26,983 nt of DNA. It comes from CBDDRG01 sp051306415. Lineage in GTDB: Bacteria; Pseudomonadota; Gammaproteobacteria; Pseudomonadales; Porticoccaceae. The stretch lies in contig JBPPNE010000363.1 of assembly GCA_051306415.1 (NCBI GenBank), forward strand, positions 1 through 26,983. The letters run 5' to 3'. Positions 1 through 7,161 of the stretch are shown piece by piece. The first letter of the stretch is position 1. Every line of letters begins with the position of its first letter. The position numbers and the translations under genes are program-made. Below the pieces are notes generated by a model, which saw only the letters and a list, made by a program, of their open reading frames with translations, was not told the DNA's origin and did not search any database.

Positions 1-1
1 C

Positions 2-187
2 CCGCCGGGCCGGCAGATGATCACCCGGCGCTTCGCCACCGTCGAGCCGGTGTTTGGCAACCTGCGCGGTAACCAGCGGCTGGACCGCTTCACCCGGCGC
101 GGACGCAACAAGGTGGACGGCCGGTGGAAGCGGTATTGCCGGGTGCACAACATCGAGCAACTGGCCCATCACGACTATGCGCACTGA
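2..187 (+). CDS. IS1182-type (DDE) transposase, C-terminal fragment cut by the window edge
   Basis: The open frame runs from the window edge to TGA at 185-187 and gives 61 residues with no start inside the window. It contains the run FATVEPVFGNLRGNQRLDRF, then a RGRNKVDGRWKRYCRVHNIEQL-like stretch ending HHDYAH. This is the usual C-terminal end of IS1182/IS1182-like DDE transposases, where the glutamate of VEPVFGN(L/I) is the last catalytic acidic residue. The protein would cut and join the ends of its own insertion sequence. Only the tail is visible, so I cannot tell whether the element is intact. It is followed by about 175 bp without a gene and then a candidate element end near 365. Family assignment comes from recalled motifs. 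Confidence 0.75.
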   Translation, partial: PPGRQMITRRFATVEPVFGNLRGNQRLDRFTRRGRNKVDGRWKRYCRVHNIEQLAHHDYAH

Positions 188-335
188 GGGCGACGGCACG
201 GCCCCGGCAAGGCGGAGCGCTGACTTTGTCCGAGGGCCCCGCTACAGGACGCCCAGGGTCCGGTAGCAGTGTATGGGCGGGTGATTCCTCGACCCGTCGC
301 CCCGCGAAAAATTCCCCTTCGGGCACCTTGGCCGC

Positions 336-365
336 TCAGCAACGGGTTTTTCTACAGCTTCGTTA
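336..365 (+). mobile_element. Candidate right end of the IS1182-type element
   Basis: About 150-175 bp after the transposase stop lies AACGGGTTTTTCTACAGC, followed by TTCGTTA. Ends of this general form, with a GGGTTTTTC(A/T)ACAGC core, are common at the 3' termini of IS1182-type elements. The partner inverted repeat would be left of the window, so the boundary is a guess to within some bases. The stretch 188-335 between stop and end shows no convincing gene. Confidence 0.35.
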
Positions 366-416
366 GATAGATCTAGCGGCCAGTGGTGTTGTCGTGTCGT
401 GCCATGACCTTTCCGC

Positions 417-830
417 TTATATCGCGCACTGGCGCATCAGTTGGAACATTCGCCGGAAGGCGCCGTAGTAGGCCAAAAAGGTCTCCGAGTTGCCGGCCCA
501 CTCGAATTCATTGCGCATGATCGCAGCGAACATATCATGCAGAAACGGGCGTGGAATCGGTTTCAGAAACTCGCGCCAGTTGGCGAGTGAGCTTTTGATG
601 GTGACGCCGACGGAATCGAATTTTTGGCCTGGCGTGATGGTCGCGAGCTTGCCGTCGCGGAATTTGAACAGCAGCGAATCATTTTCAAAATAGAGCTTCA
701 ACGCGCCATCGAGAAAGCGTGCCGAGATCTGGAACTCGCCATCTGCGTTGACCGCGTCGATGACGCTTCGTTTGGTTGAATAGGTGCATAGTCGTTTCTT
801 CTCGGGCATTTCTCGGCTGCCGACGGTCAT
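417..830 (-). CDS. Small SCP2-like (sterol carrier domain) protein
   Basis: This is a 137-residue open frame whose central part, roughly residues 35-100, resembles a stand-alone SCP2 sterol-carrier fold. It has alternating beta strands (ALKLYFENDSLLFKFRDG, then KFDSVGVTIKSSLANW), then a helical segment and an aromatic-rich C-terminus ending with FRRMFQLMRQ. SCP2 domains hold a lipid or acyl ligand in a hydrophobic tunnel, but the ligand here is unknown. There is no signal peptide or membrane segment. The start is uncertain: the ATG at 830 has only a weak AAGG upstream, and an ATG at 809 (MPEKKRL) is an alternative. The gene stands alone between an IS1182-type end and an IS91-type relic, so it may have been moved or 5'-truncated. 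The coding call is moderate and the family call tentative. Confidence 0.55.
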   Translation of the reverse strand: MTVGSREMPEKKRLCTYSTKRSVIDAVNADGEFQISARFLDGALKLYFENDSLLFKFRDGKLATITPGQKFDSVGVTIKSSLANWREFLKPIPRPFLHDMFAAIMRNEFEWAGNSETFLAYYGAFRRMFQLMRQCAI

Positions 831-904
831 ATGGTTTCCCGCGCCTTAACACCAAGGGGCACAGCCGGTCGTGTTGATTGCATGGGGCATGGGGAATTGG
901 TTGT

Positions 905-1188
905 TCGGTTGAACAAACCCGTCTGCTGCGCCCGACAGGACGACAACCGAGAGGCTGCTATCAAAACGTCTATGTTGTCGAGGTGAAAGAAGACCTTCAC
1001 GATCGCCACTGGACCCTCGATACAAGCGGTGATACTGACCACCCATCAAGGCGATATCGATGCCGAAAGAAAAGATACGTTTCAGACGCTGCGCCCACGC
1101 CATCGATGCCCAGTGTTCGGCGGGCGTTCAGTCTTGCCGCCGCACCCGCATGCAACGAAAACCCGTGCACCTTGGCCACTGGCTCATC
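905..1188 (-). pseudogene. Decayed IS91-type transposase remnant (internally deleted, frameshifted)
   Basis: Read on the minus strand, 1188 to about 1090 encodes DEPVAKVHGFSLHAGAAAR. This matches the IS91-family motif (A)KVHGFSLHAGVAAR found two-thirds of the way along the protein. A different frame (about 1103 to 1035) then gives MAWAQRLKRIFSFGIDIALM, the familiar WAQRLKRVF.IDI.xC..CGG block. A third shift (1042 to 905) gives SITACIEGPVAIVKVFFHLD and ends RAQQTGLFN, like the IIA.IEDP..I.KIL.HL and RAPPQ.GLFD tail. The stretch normally between HAG.AAR and WAQRLKRVF is missing, as are the N-terminal half and the Y2 catalytic centre. The gene is therefore dead. Three consecutive pieces in the correct order make chance unlikely. 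Confidence 0.8.
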
Positions 1189-1242
1189 GAGCGGCTCATC
1201 ACACTATAGGCGGGCCTTTTTTCCATTCCGGTTAGAGTTGTT

Positions 1243-1265
1243 CCGGTCAGCGCAAAAGAGACCGG
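1243..1265 (-). other. Hairpin downstream of the aminotransferase gene
   Basis: Perfect 6-bp inverted repeat CCGGTC/GACCGG (1243-1248 and 1260-1265) with an 11-nt loop, starting 10 bp after the aminotransferase stop on the minus strand. No T-tract follows in the direction of transcription. It may be a weak terminator or an mRNA 3' stabiliser. The rest of 1189-1275 shows nothing else. Confidence 0.3.
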
Positions 1266-1275
1266 GGGCTTTCGC

Positions 1276-2475
1276 TCAGGCTTCCTTCAGCACGGCGACG
1301 ATGGCCTCGGCGACATAGTCGATATTGTCCAGGCTCACGCCGGCAATGTTGATGCGGCTCGAATCCACCATGTAGATCCCGTATTTATCCCGCAACCGGG
1401 CGACCTGCTGCTGGGAAATGCCGAGAAAGGAAAACATGCCGCGCTGCTCGCGGATAAAGGCGAAATCGCGCGGCGCACCTTTTTCAGCCAGCCGCGCCAC
1501 CAGCAGGGAGCGCAGGCCGTTGATGCGATCCCGCATGCTCGCCAGCTCCCGTTCCCAGCTCTGCCGCAAAGGCTGATCGTACAGGATCACGCCAACGATG
1601 GCGCCACCGTGCGACGGCGGCATCGAGTAGTTACCACGCACGACATTGTTGATGTGGGTAAGCGCCGCATCGGCTACCGCGGCATTTGCGCCCACCACTG
1701 ACAAACTACCGACGCGCTCGCGATAGAGGCCGAAATTCTTTGAGCAGGAACTTGCCACCAGCACTTCGGGTACCGACTCTGCCATAAGGCGCACGCCGTA
1801 GGCGTCTTCATCGAGGCCCTGGCCGAAGCCCTGGTAGGCAAGATCGATATAGGGCAGGAAGCCATTGCGTTGCGCCAGCGCGGCGACCTCCCGCCACTGC
1901 GTCGGGCTCAGATCCGCGCCGCAGGGATTGTGGCAGCAGCCGTGGAGGAGCACCACATCACCGCTGCCAACCTTGGCCAGGGTCGCCATCATGGCATCGA
2001 ACTTCAGGGAGCTCGTCGCCTGATCGTAGTAGGGATATTGCGCCAGCTTCAAACCGGCGTTGCCCAGTAACGGCATGTGATTGGCCCAGGTGGGATCGCT
2101 AACCCAGATGGTGGTGTCGGGAGCACAACGCTTGAGCAATTCGGCGCCCACCCGCAGCGCGCCGCAACCGCCCGGCGTGAGCACGGTGCGCACCCGGTTG
2201 TCGGTGAGCGCGGCATGGTCGCCACCGAACATCAGGTCGCGGATGCCGTCATTGAACTCCGGCACGCCGGCCGGGCCGATGTAGGACTTGGTATCCTCGC
2301 TGCGCTGGAAGCGGGCCTCGGCTTCCTTGACCGCCATCATGATCGGCGTCGCGCCCTTGTCATCCTTGTAAACACCCACTCCCAAGTCCACTTTGTGGTC
2401 TCTTGGGTCTCCGCGAAATGCGGCCAGCAAGCCGAGAATAGGGTCCGCCGGCAGTGGCTTCAGGGATGCAAACAT
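1276..2475 (-). CDS. Aspartate/aromatic amino acid aminotransferase (class I, PLP)
   Basis: This 399-residue protein moves an amino group between an amino acid (aspartate or an aromatic one) and 2-oxoglutarate, using pyridoxal phosphate in the cytoplasm. Family marks visible are the N-terminal DPILGL, LHGCCHNPCGAD around the cofactor-binding Asn, SSCSKNFGLYRERVG with Schiff-base Lys246, and SRINIAGVS with carboxylate-binding Arg374. Both residue numbers coincide with those of E. coli AspC. I chose the ATG at 2475 because a GAGGAACTC ribosome site sits directly before it; the open frame continues upstream without a family match. The gene lies downstream of murU with a 145-bp gap that holds a probable promoter and repeats. 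AspC and TyrB activities cannot be separated by eye, so no symbol is given. Confidence 0.93.
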   Translation of the reverse strand: MFASLKPLPADPILGLLAAFRGDPRDHKVDLGVGVYKDDKGATPIMMAVKEAEARFQRSEDTKSYIGPAGVPEFNDGIRDLMFGGDHAALTDNRVRTVLTPGGCGALRVGAELLKRCAPDTTIWVSDPTWANHMPLLGNAGLKLAQYPYYDQATSSLKFDAMMATLAKVGSGDVVLLHGCCHNPCGADLSPTQWREVAALAQRNGFLPYIDLAYQGFGQGLDEDAYGVRLMAESVPEVLVASSCSKNFGLYRERVGSLSVVGANAAVADAALTHINNVVRGNYSMPPSHGGAIVGVILYDQPLRQSWERELASMRDRINGLRSLLVARLAEKGAPRDFAFIREQRGMFSFLGISQQQVARLRDKYGIYMVDSSRINIAGVSLDNIDYVAEAIVAVLKEA

Positions 2476-2539
2476 GAGTTCCTCGCGAAAGCTGGGAGTG
2501 GTCGGGATGGTCGCACGGGCGGCCGACCAAGGGCGGCGT

Positions 2540-2545
2540 ATTGTA
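2540..2545 (-). promoter_or_regulatory. Probable -10 element of the aminotransferase gene
   Basis: On the minus strand the sequence reads TTATACAAT, giving TACAAT (5 of 6 to consensus) about 65 bp before the ATG. A recognisable -35 hexamer is lacking; that position is occupied by the tandem repeats at 2550-2585. A promoter with a poor -35 that overlaps repeats is often activator-dependent; that is inference here. Confidence 0.4.
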
Positions 2546-2549
2546 TAAC

Positions 2550-2585
2550 TATTGCCCCGGTTATTTCCCCGGTGATTGCCCCGTT
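2550..2585 (-). repeat. Three 12-bp tandem repeats upstream of the aminotransferase gene
   Basis: Reading the minus strand from 2585 to 2550 gives three contiguous 12-mers: AACGGGGCAATC, ACCGGGGAAATA and ACCGGGGCAATA. They share the core CGGGG.AAT and each differs by one to three bases. They lie in the 145-bp gap between murU and the aminotransferase, ending five bases before the -10 hexamer, so they cover the -35 zone. The position suits a regulator binding site repeated on roughly the same helical face. No known operator was recognised. Confidence 0.6.
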
Positions 2586-2620
2586 CAGGCGGAGATCGGC
2601 GCAGCCAAATAACCTGTCGA

Positions 2621-3316
2621 TCAGCGCTCGCCGGCCCCGAGCAAAAAACCATCGAGGGCTTGCAGCCGGTCCAGTGTCCCCACGTCGCACCAGTGCCCCG
2701 CATACACCTCACCGCTAACGCGACCGTCGCGGACAGCGTCGTCCAGCACAGCGCGCAACGGGAATTTCTCCTCTGTGGCTAGGTAACGATTGAACAGCGC
2801 CGGCCGCATCACGCTGATGCCGCTGAAGGTCGCGGTCGCCACGCCAGCGTCGGCATAGCCAGCCCGCCCCTGCGCGTCGAGACTGAAATCACCGCGCGGA
2901 TGATGTTGCGGATTAGCCACCAACACCAGATGCGCGTCCAAACCTTGCGGCCAGTCGCGGGTAATCAGATCCGCGAACGGATAATCGGTCCACACATCGC
3001 CGTTGACCACGAGAAAAGGATCCGCGCCGAGCAGCGGCAACGCGCGGCGAATGCCACCGCCGGTTTCCAGCGGCGAGCCCTCCCGCGACCAGGCGATACG
3101 AACGCCAAAGGCAGCGCCGTCGCCGAGAAAGGCTTCGACCTGTTCACCGAGCCACGCGGTGTTGATGACCAGCTCGCAAATACCCGCCGCGGCCAGGCGC
3201 TCGACGTGATATTGAATCAGCGGTTTACCGCCGGCAATCAGTAGCGGTTTCGGCGTTTCTTCGGTGAGTGGGCGCAGCCGCTCGCCAAAGCCGGCGGCGA
3301 GGATCATCGCTTTCAA
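2621..3316 (-). CDS. murU: N-acetylmuramate alpha-1-phosphate uridylyltransferase
   Basis: MurU converts MurNAc-1-phosphate and UTP to UDP-MurNAc, completing a cell-wall recycling shortcut that bypasses de novo MurA/MurB synthesis. The protein has the nucleotidyltransferase signature LAAGFGERLRPLTEETPKPL at the N-terminus and a VVNGDVWTDYPF metal and nucleotide motif near the middle. I chose a TTG start at 3316, giving MKAMILAAGFG (231 aa). Pseudomonas MurU begins MKAMILAAGKGER, and the TTGA would overlap the amgK stop by 4 nt. The alternative is the ATG at 3307 (228 aa), which leaves a 5-bp gap. It directly follows amgK, the kinase making its substrate, so the two are surely co-transcribed. 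Length is close to that of known MurU proteins. Confidence 0.88.
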   Translation of the reverse strand: MKAMILAAGFGERLRPLTEETPKPLLIAGGKPLIQYHVERLAAAGICELVINTAWLGEQVEAFLGDGAAFGVRIAWSREGSPLETGGGIRRALPLLGADPFLVVNGDVWTDYPFADLITRDWPQGLDAHLVLVANPQHHPRGDFSLDAQGRAGYADAGVATATFSGISVMRPALFNRYLATEEKFPLRAVLDDAVRDGRVSGEVYAGHWCDVGTLDRLQALDGFLLGAGER

Positions 3317-4356
3317 GCCCGGTCTCCGGCGGTCGGCCAGTCGCGATACCAAGGTTGACTCGGCAACTGCGGTAATACGCGCGTCTCCAACCACTGATAC
3401 AGCGGCCGCATTTGCGGATAATCGCGAGCCGCTTCGAGGACATAGCGCAGCACCAGCGGCAGGTCATCCAGGTAGCGGCGCTTGCCGTCGCGCAGCCACA
3501 GGCGCGCGAAGATGCCGAGCACCTTGAGGTGCCGCTGCAATCCCATCAGATCGAACCAAGCTATGAAACTGGCGTCATCCACGGCAGCGAGTAAACCGGC
3601 GCCACCGGCGCGCTCGCGATAGGCCAGCGCGCGCTGACGCACCAAGTCCCGCGGCCAGCGGACGTAACAATCCTTGAGCAGGGACACCAGGTCGTAGGTC
3701 AGTGGACCGATCACCGCGTCCTGATAATCCACCACGCCAACGGAGTTGCCCGCGGATCCGGACAACACCAGCAGGTTGCGGGCGTGATAATCCCGATGCA
3801 CCACCACTTGCGGCTGCGCAAGCGCGTTTGCCACCAGGGCATCAACTACCCCGGCGAGTAGTTTCCGCTCCTCAACACTGAGCTCAAGCCCCAGCAAACG
3901 GCCGACAAACCAGTCGGGGAAGAGCGCAAGTTCAGCACGCAGCAGCGCATCACTGTAGCGGGGAAACAGCGCTTCATCGGGGTCCGTGACCTGGATATCC
4001 AGCAGTGTTGTTTCCGCCGCCGAGTACAGCGCATCGACCGTCGCGGGGTTCAACTCATCAAGGTACAACCGCTGACCGAGAGATTCCTGCAACATGTAAC
4101 CGTGCTGATAATCGACGGCGTAAACGCGCGGCACGTGAACACCGGCAGCGGCCAGGGCAAGGCCCTTGGCAACGAAGGCGGGAGTATCTTCGTATTCCGG
4201 TGGCGCCCAGACTGCGATCAGCTCGGGTCGTGTATTCACCCGAAAATAGCTGCGAAAACCGGCATCACCGGTGAGCGGCGCAAATTGCAGCTCCTCCACG
4301 GCAACCGTGTCGGGCAAAAACTCGGCGGCCCACACACGCATTTGTTTTTCCTGCAT
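3313..4356 (-). CDS. amgK: N-acetylmuramate/N-acetylglucosamine anomeric kinase
   Basis: AmgK is an aminoglycoside-phosphotransferase-fold kinase. It phosphorylates the anomeric carbon of MurNAc (and GlcNAc) released during peptidoglycan turnover and feeds MurU. At 347 residues it shows the N-lobe motif LTGDAGFRSYFRV, the catalytic loop VVHRDYHARNLL (Asp189, Asn194) and the metal-binding VVDYQDAVIGPLTYDLVSLL. The start at 4356 (MQEKQMRVW) has GGAAG upstream; ATG 4341 and a GTG at 4368 are alternatives. It is divergent from lptD across a 146-bp gap and overlaps or abuts murU. The same amgK-murU pair beside lptD is known from Pseudomonas, where the pathway gives intrinsic fosfomycin tolerance; that phenotype is inference here. 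Confidence 0.88.
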   Translation of the reverse strand: MQEKQMRVWAAEFLPDTVAVEELQFAPLTGDAGFRSYFRVNTRPELIAVWAPPEYEDTPAFVAKGLALAAAGVHVPRVYAVDYQHGYMLQESLGQRLYLDELNPATVDALYSAAETTLLDIQVTDPDEALFPRYSDALLRAELALFPDWFVGRLLGLELSVEERKLLAGVVDALVANALAQPQVVVHRDYHARNLLVLSGSAGNSVGVVDYQDAVIGPLTYDLVSLLKDCYVRWPRDLVRQRALAYRERAGGAGLLAAVDDASFIAWFDLMGLQRHLKVLGIFARLWLRDGKRRYLDDLPLVLRYVLEAARDYPQMRPLYQWLETRVLPQLPSQPWYRDWPTAGDRA

Positions 4357-4413
4357 CCGTTCTTCCACACCGGCTTCAATTGCCCGATATTCTAGTCCAA
4401 TCCCCAGCCAACA

Positions 4414-4442
4414 CGCACAGTCCGGGAAAGATCGGGTAGAAT
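4414..4442 (+). promoter_or_regulatory. Possible lptD promoter in the amgK/lptD divergent region
   Basis: TAGAAT (4437-4442; 5 of 6 to TATAAT) lies 60 bp before the chosen lptD ATG. A weak CGCACA sits 17 bp further upstream. The opposite strand has the same hexamer TAGAAT (forward ATTCTA, 4389-4394) 33 bp before the amgK start. Both -10 candidates face outward from a shared stretch of about 40 bp. The -35 boxes are poor on both sides. Confidence 0.35.
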
Positions 4443-4502
4443 GCCGCCTCGGGTATCCAAGCCCTGGTGGCGCTGTCACCGGCTCTGATCTGGACAACAA
4501 GA

Positions 4503-7160
4503 ATGCCGCCATCCGCATCCCGCACCGCTGCAAAGCTCTCCACCGCGATTCGTCTTTTTGTTGTTCTCTCTCTCGGGTCTATCACGCTTCAGAGTACCGC
4601 TGCGGACGAAGCGGCCAACACTCACAGCGAATGGGTCTGCCAAGCCGGCAATGATGGCGGTTGGGCCTGCGCCCAGCAGAGCATTCCCGGACCTGCTCCG
4701 CAACGCCCTGTGCGCGCCACGCCGGCACGGCAGTTAGCGGCCACGCCACCGCCGCCTAAAGATGAGCCTCAAGTCAGCGCTGCTCGCGGCCTCGACTGGG
4801 TGGATCAAGCTGCCCTCACGCCGCAACAGCGGGAAACCCTGGAACCCGGCTGCTGTGGCGCCTATGTAGAGCCCGCCCGGAACTATCCCGATGCCGCCCT
4901 GAACCCAAACCAGGCGCCCATGAGGGCGAGTGCCACCACCACCGAGGCCGAGGGGAATGTCGCTACGCTGACCGGCGACGTCCAGGTATCACAGGGCTAC
5001 CGCCAAGTGCGTGGCGACAAAGCCGTGGTCGACCAGAACGCCCACACCGCCAAGCTTCAAGGCAACGTACAGTTTCGCGAGCCGGGGTTACTGCTCCTCG
5101 GCGACAACGCGATCGCCAACATCGAAACCAAGGATGTCGAAGTCAACGACGCCACCTACGTGTTCCATCAGTCGCGAGTGCGCGGCACGGCCAAACAGGT
5201 GCGGCGGGCAAACGACGACATTATTTACATCGACAACGCGACCTACACCACCTGCGAGCCGGGAAACAACACCTGGCGGCTGGCGGCGTCCAGCGTCAAG
5301 ATTGATCCCGCTACCGGCATGGCGACCGCGCGCAACGTACGCGTCGCGGTGAAGGGCGTCCCGATTCTCTACACGCCCTGGTTGCGGTTTCCGGTCGACA
5401 ATCGACGCGCCACTGGCCTGCTGTTCCCCGAAATCCGGGTCGGTAGCGGCAATGGCGTCGACTACGCCCAACCGATCTATCTCAATCTGGCGCCCAACTA
5501 CGACGCCACCATCACGCCGCGCTATATCCAGGAACGTGGCGCCATGCTGGCGGTGGAAGCGCGCCATCTGTCCCGTCAGACCGAAACTACCGTGGCAGGC
5601 GCCTATCTCGCCAGTGATAACGGTGGCGACAACACCAACGATACCCTCGATCCTGTCACCGGCTTGCGGCCCCGCGAGGGCGATAACCGCTGGCTGGCAG
5701 CCGTCGATCATAAAGGCGTCTTTGACTACATCTGGTCAACTCGGGTGGACTACACCAAAGTTAGCGATGTCGACTATTTCCGCGACCTGGGCAATAGTTC
5801 TCTGGAGGTCACCAGTCGGACCTATTTACCGCAGATGGCGGGTATCAGCTACGGCGGACTGCCCAACTGGCAGCTCTACCTTAGGAGCCAGGAATACCAG
5901 ACGCTGCTGGACGGGGCGATCGACCAGTACCAGCAATTGCCGCGCCTGGATGCCAACGGTCTCTACCGTTTTGACAACCTCGACCTGATCCTCACCCTGC
6001 GCAACCATTACACCCGCTTTGATCACCGGGATCCGACGGCGGTCAACGGCGTGATCGGCGACCGTCTGCGTACTGACTGGGGCCTGACTTGGGACAAACA
6101 GTGGCAATGGGGCTACTTCCGACCCACGCTGAAAGCCAAACACCTCAGCTACTCCCTCGACAACCCGGTGACACCGGGCGGCGATGACGGCCCCTCGGCA
6201 ACCGTGCCCGTGGCAATCATCGATACCGGCCTGTATTTTGAGCGGAATACCTCCTGGCTGAAAGGCTTCAGCCAAACCCTCGAGCCTCGCCTTTATTACC
6301 TGAATTCGGATTTCAAAGAGCAATCCGAATTCCCGGTGTTTGATACCTCCGAGCTCACCTTCAGTTACCAGCAGCTGTTTCGCGACGACCGCTTTGCCGG
6401 CGGCGACCGCATTGGCGACGGCGACCAGGTCACCATCGGCCTCACCTCGCGGCTCCTCGACGACGACGGTGTCGAAAGGTTGCGTGGGAGCATCGGTCAG
6501 ATCCGCTATCTCGATGACCGCTTTGTTTCGGTCGACCCAACGCTCACCAAGAACTTTCTGGAGAACCTCACCGATCCGGGCCTGATAACCAACCAGCTCA
6601 CCCGAATCAGGGCAGAAGAATTGCTCAGGAATCAATCCAGCGTCGCCGCGGAGCTGGCCATGCGCCTGTCCGATCTCTGGCGCTTCCAGTCTGACGTGCT
6701 TTTCGACGACGCCGAATCTCGCCTCGACAAGAGTAACCTGAGCCTCCACTACCAGCATCCTGACCGCACGCGATTCAACGTCTCCTATCGCTATACGCGC
6801 AATTCGCCGCTGTTTTTCACCAATGCACCACTGAGCCAGGATCTTAAGCAGGGCGACATTTCGGCGTTCTACCCGCTATCAGCCACTTGGAGCCTGGTGG
6901 GTCGGTGGAATCACGACTTTACCAACGGCAGGGAACTCGAGGTCTTCGGTGGTTTCGAATACGAGAGCTGCTGCTGGCGCACCACCCTGCTCGCCCGGCG
7001 CTGGCTCGATCGCCAGAACAATCTGCTGTTGCCGCAGGACAGCAACTACAACACGGGCGTTTTTCTTCAGATTCAGCTCAAAGGTCTCGGCGGCATCGGC
7101 AACCAGGTCAGCGGTATCCTCCACGACGGCATCTATGGCTACGAGCCTAGGGAGCGATGA
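4503..7160 (+). CDS. lptD: LPS-assembly protein LptD (outer-membrane LPS translocon)
   Basis: LptD, plugged by LptE, inserts lipopolysaccharide into the outer leaflet of the outer membrane. I chose the ATG at 4503 (885 aa) because it begins a signal peptide: basic PPSASRTAAK, a hydrophobic LFVVLSLGSITL, then a cut after STA. The longer GTG start at 4467 would bury it. Residues about 140-245 are the LptA/OstA-like periplasmic domain (EGNVATLTGDV, KAVVDQ, LLGDNAIANIETKDVEV). The rest is the beta-barrel with many alternating aromatic strands. The disulfide cysteines expected from E. coli seem present: Cys46, Cys251 and the vicinal pair Cys823-Cys824 in YESCCWRT. An extra CC lies near residue 120. 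It is the first gene of the operon with surA and overlaps the surA region closely. Confidence 0.95.
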   Translation: MPPSASRTAAKLSTAIRLFVVLSLGSITLQSTAADEAANTHSEWVCQAGNDGGWACAQQSIPGPAPQRPVRATPARQLAATPPPPKDEPQVSAARGLDWVDQAALTPQQRETLEPGCCGAYVEPARNYPDAALNPNQAPMRASATTTEAEGNVATLTGDVQVSQGYRQVRGDKAVVDQNAHTAKLQGNVQFREPGLLLLGDNAIANIETKDVEVNDATYVFHQSRVRGTAKQVRRANDDIIYIDNATYTTCEPGNNTWRLAASSVKIDPATGMATARNVRVAVKGVPILYTPWLRFPVDNRRATGLLFPEIRVGSGNGVDYAQPIYLNLAPNYDATITPRYIQERGAMLAVEARHLSRQTETTVAGAYLASDNGGDNTNDTLDPVTGLRPREGDNRWLAAVDHKGVFDYIWSTRVDYTKVSDVDYFRDLGNSSLEVTSRTYLPQMAGISYGGLPNWQLYLRSQEYQTLLDGAIDQYQQLPRLDANGLYRFDNLDLILTLRNHYTRFDHRDPTAVNGVIGDRLRTDWGLTWDKQWQWGYFRPTLKAKHLSYSLDNPVTPGGDDGPSATVPVAIIDTGLYFERNTSWLKGFSQTLEPRLYYLNSDFKEQSEFPVFDTSELTFSYQQLFRDDRFAGGDRIGDGDQVTIGLTSRLLDDDGVERLRGSIGQIRYLDDRFVSVDPTLTKNFLENLTDPGLITNQLTRIRAEELLRNQSSVAAELAMRLSDLWRFQSDVLFDDAESRLDKSNLSLHYQHPDRTRFNVSYRYTRNSPLFFTNAPLSQDLKQGDISAFYPLSATWSLVGRWNHDFTNGRELEVFGGFEYESCCWRTTLLARRWLDRQNNLLLPQDSNYNTGVFLQIQLKGLGGIGNQVSGILHDGIYGYEPRER

Positions 7161-7161
7161 A

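Noticed and set aside
878..1318. 146-residue plus-strand open frame
   Set aside because: It is the complement of the IS91-type relic and runs into the aminotransferase gene; no motif, so treated as a shadow.
2476..2712. N-terminal extension of the aminotransferase (478-residue reading)
   Set aside because: The extra 79 residues translate the tandem repeats and promoter region and overlap the murU end; the ATG at 2475 with GAGG upstream matches the family start.
5826..6758. 310-residue open frame antisense to lptD
   Set aside because: It lies wholly within lptD, shows no motif, and is opposite a gene with clear domain structure.
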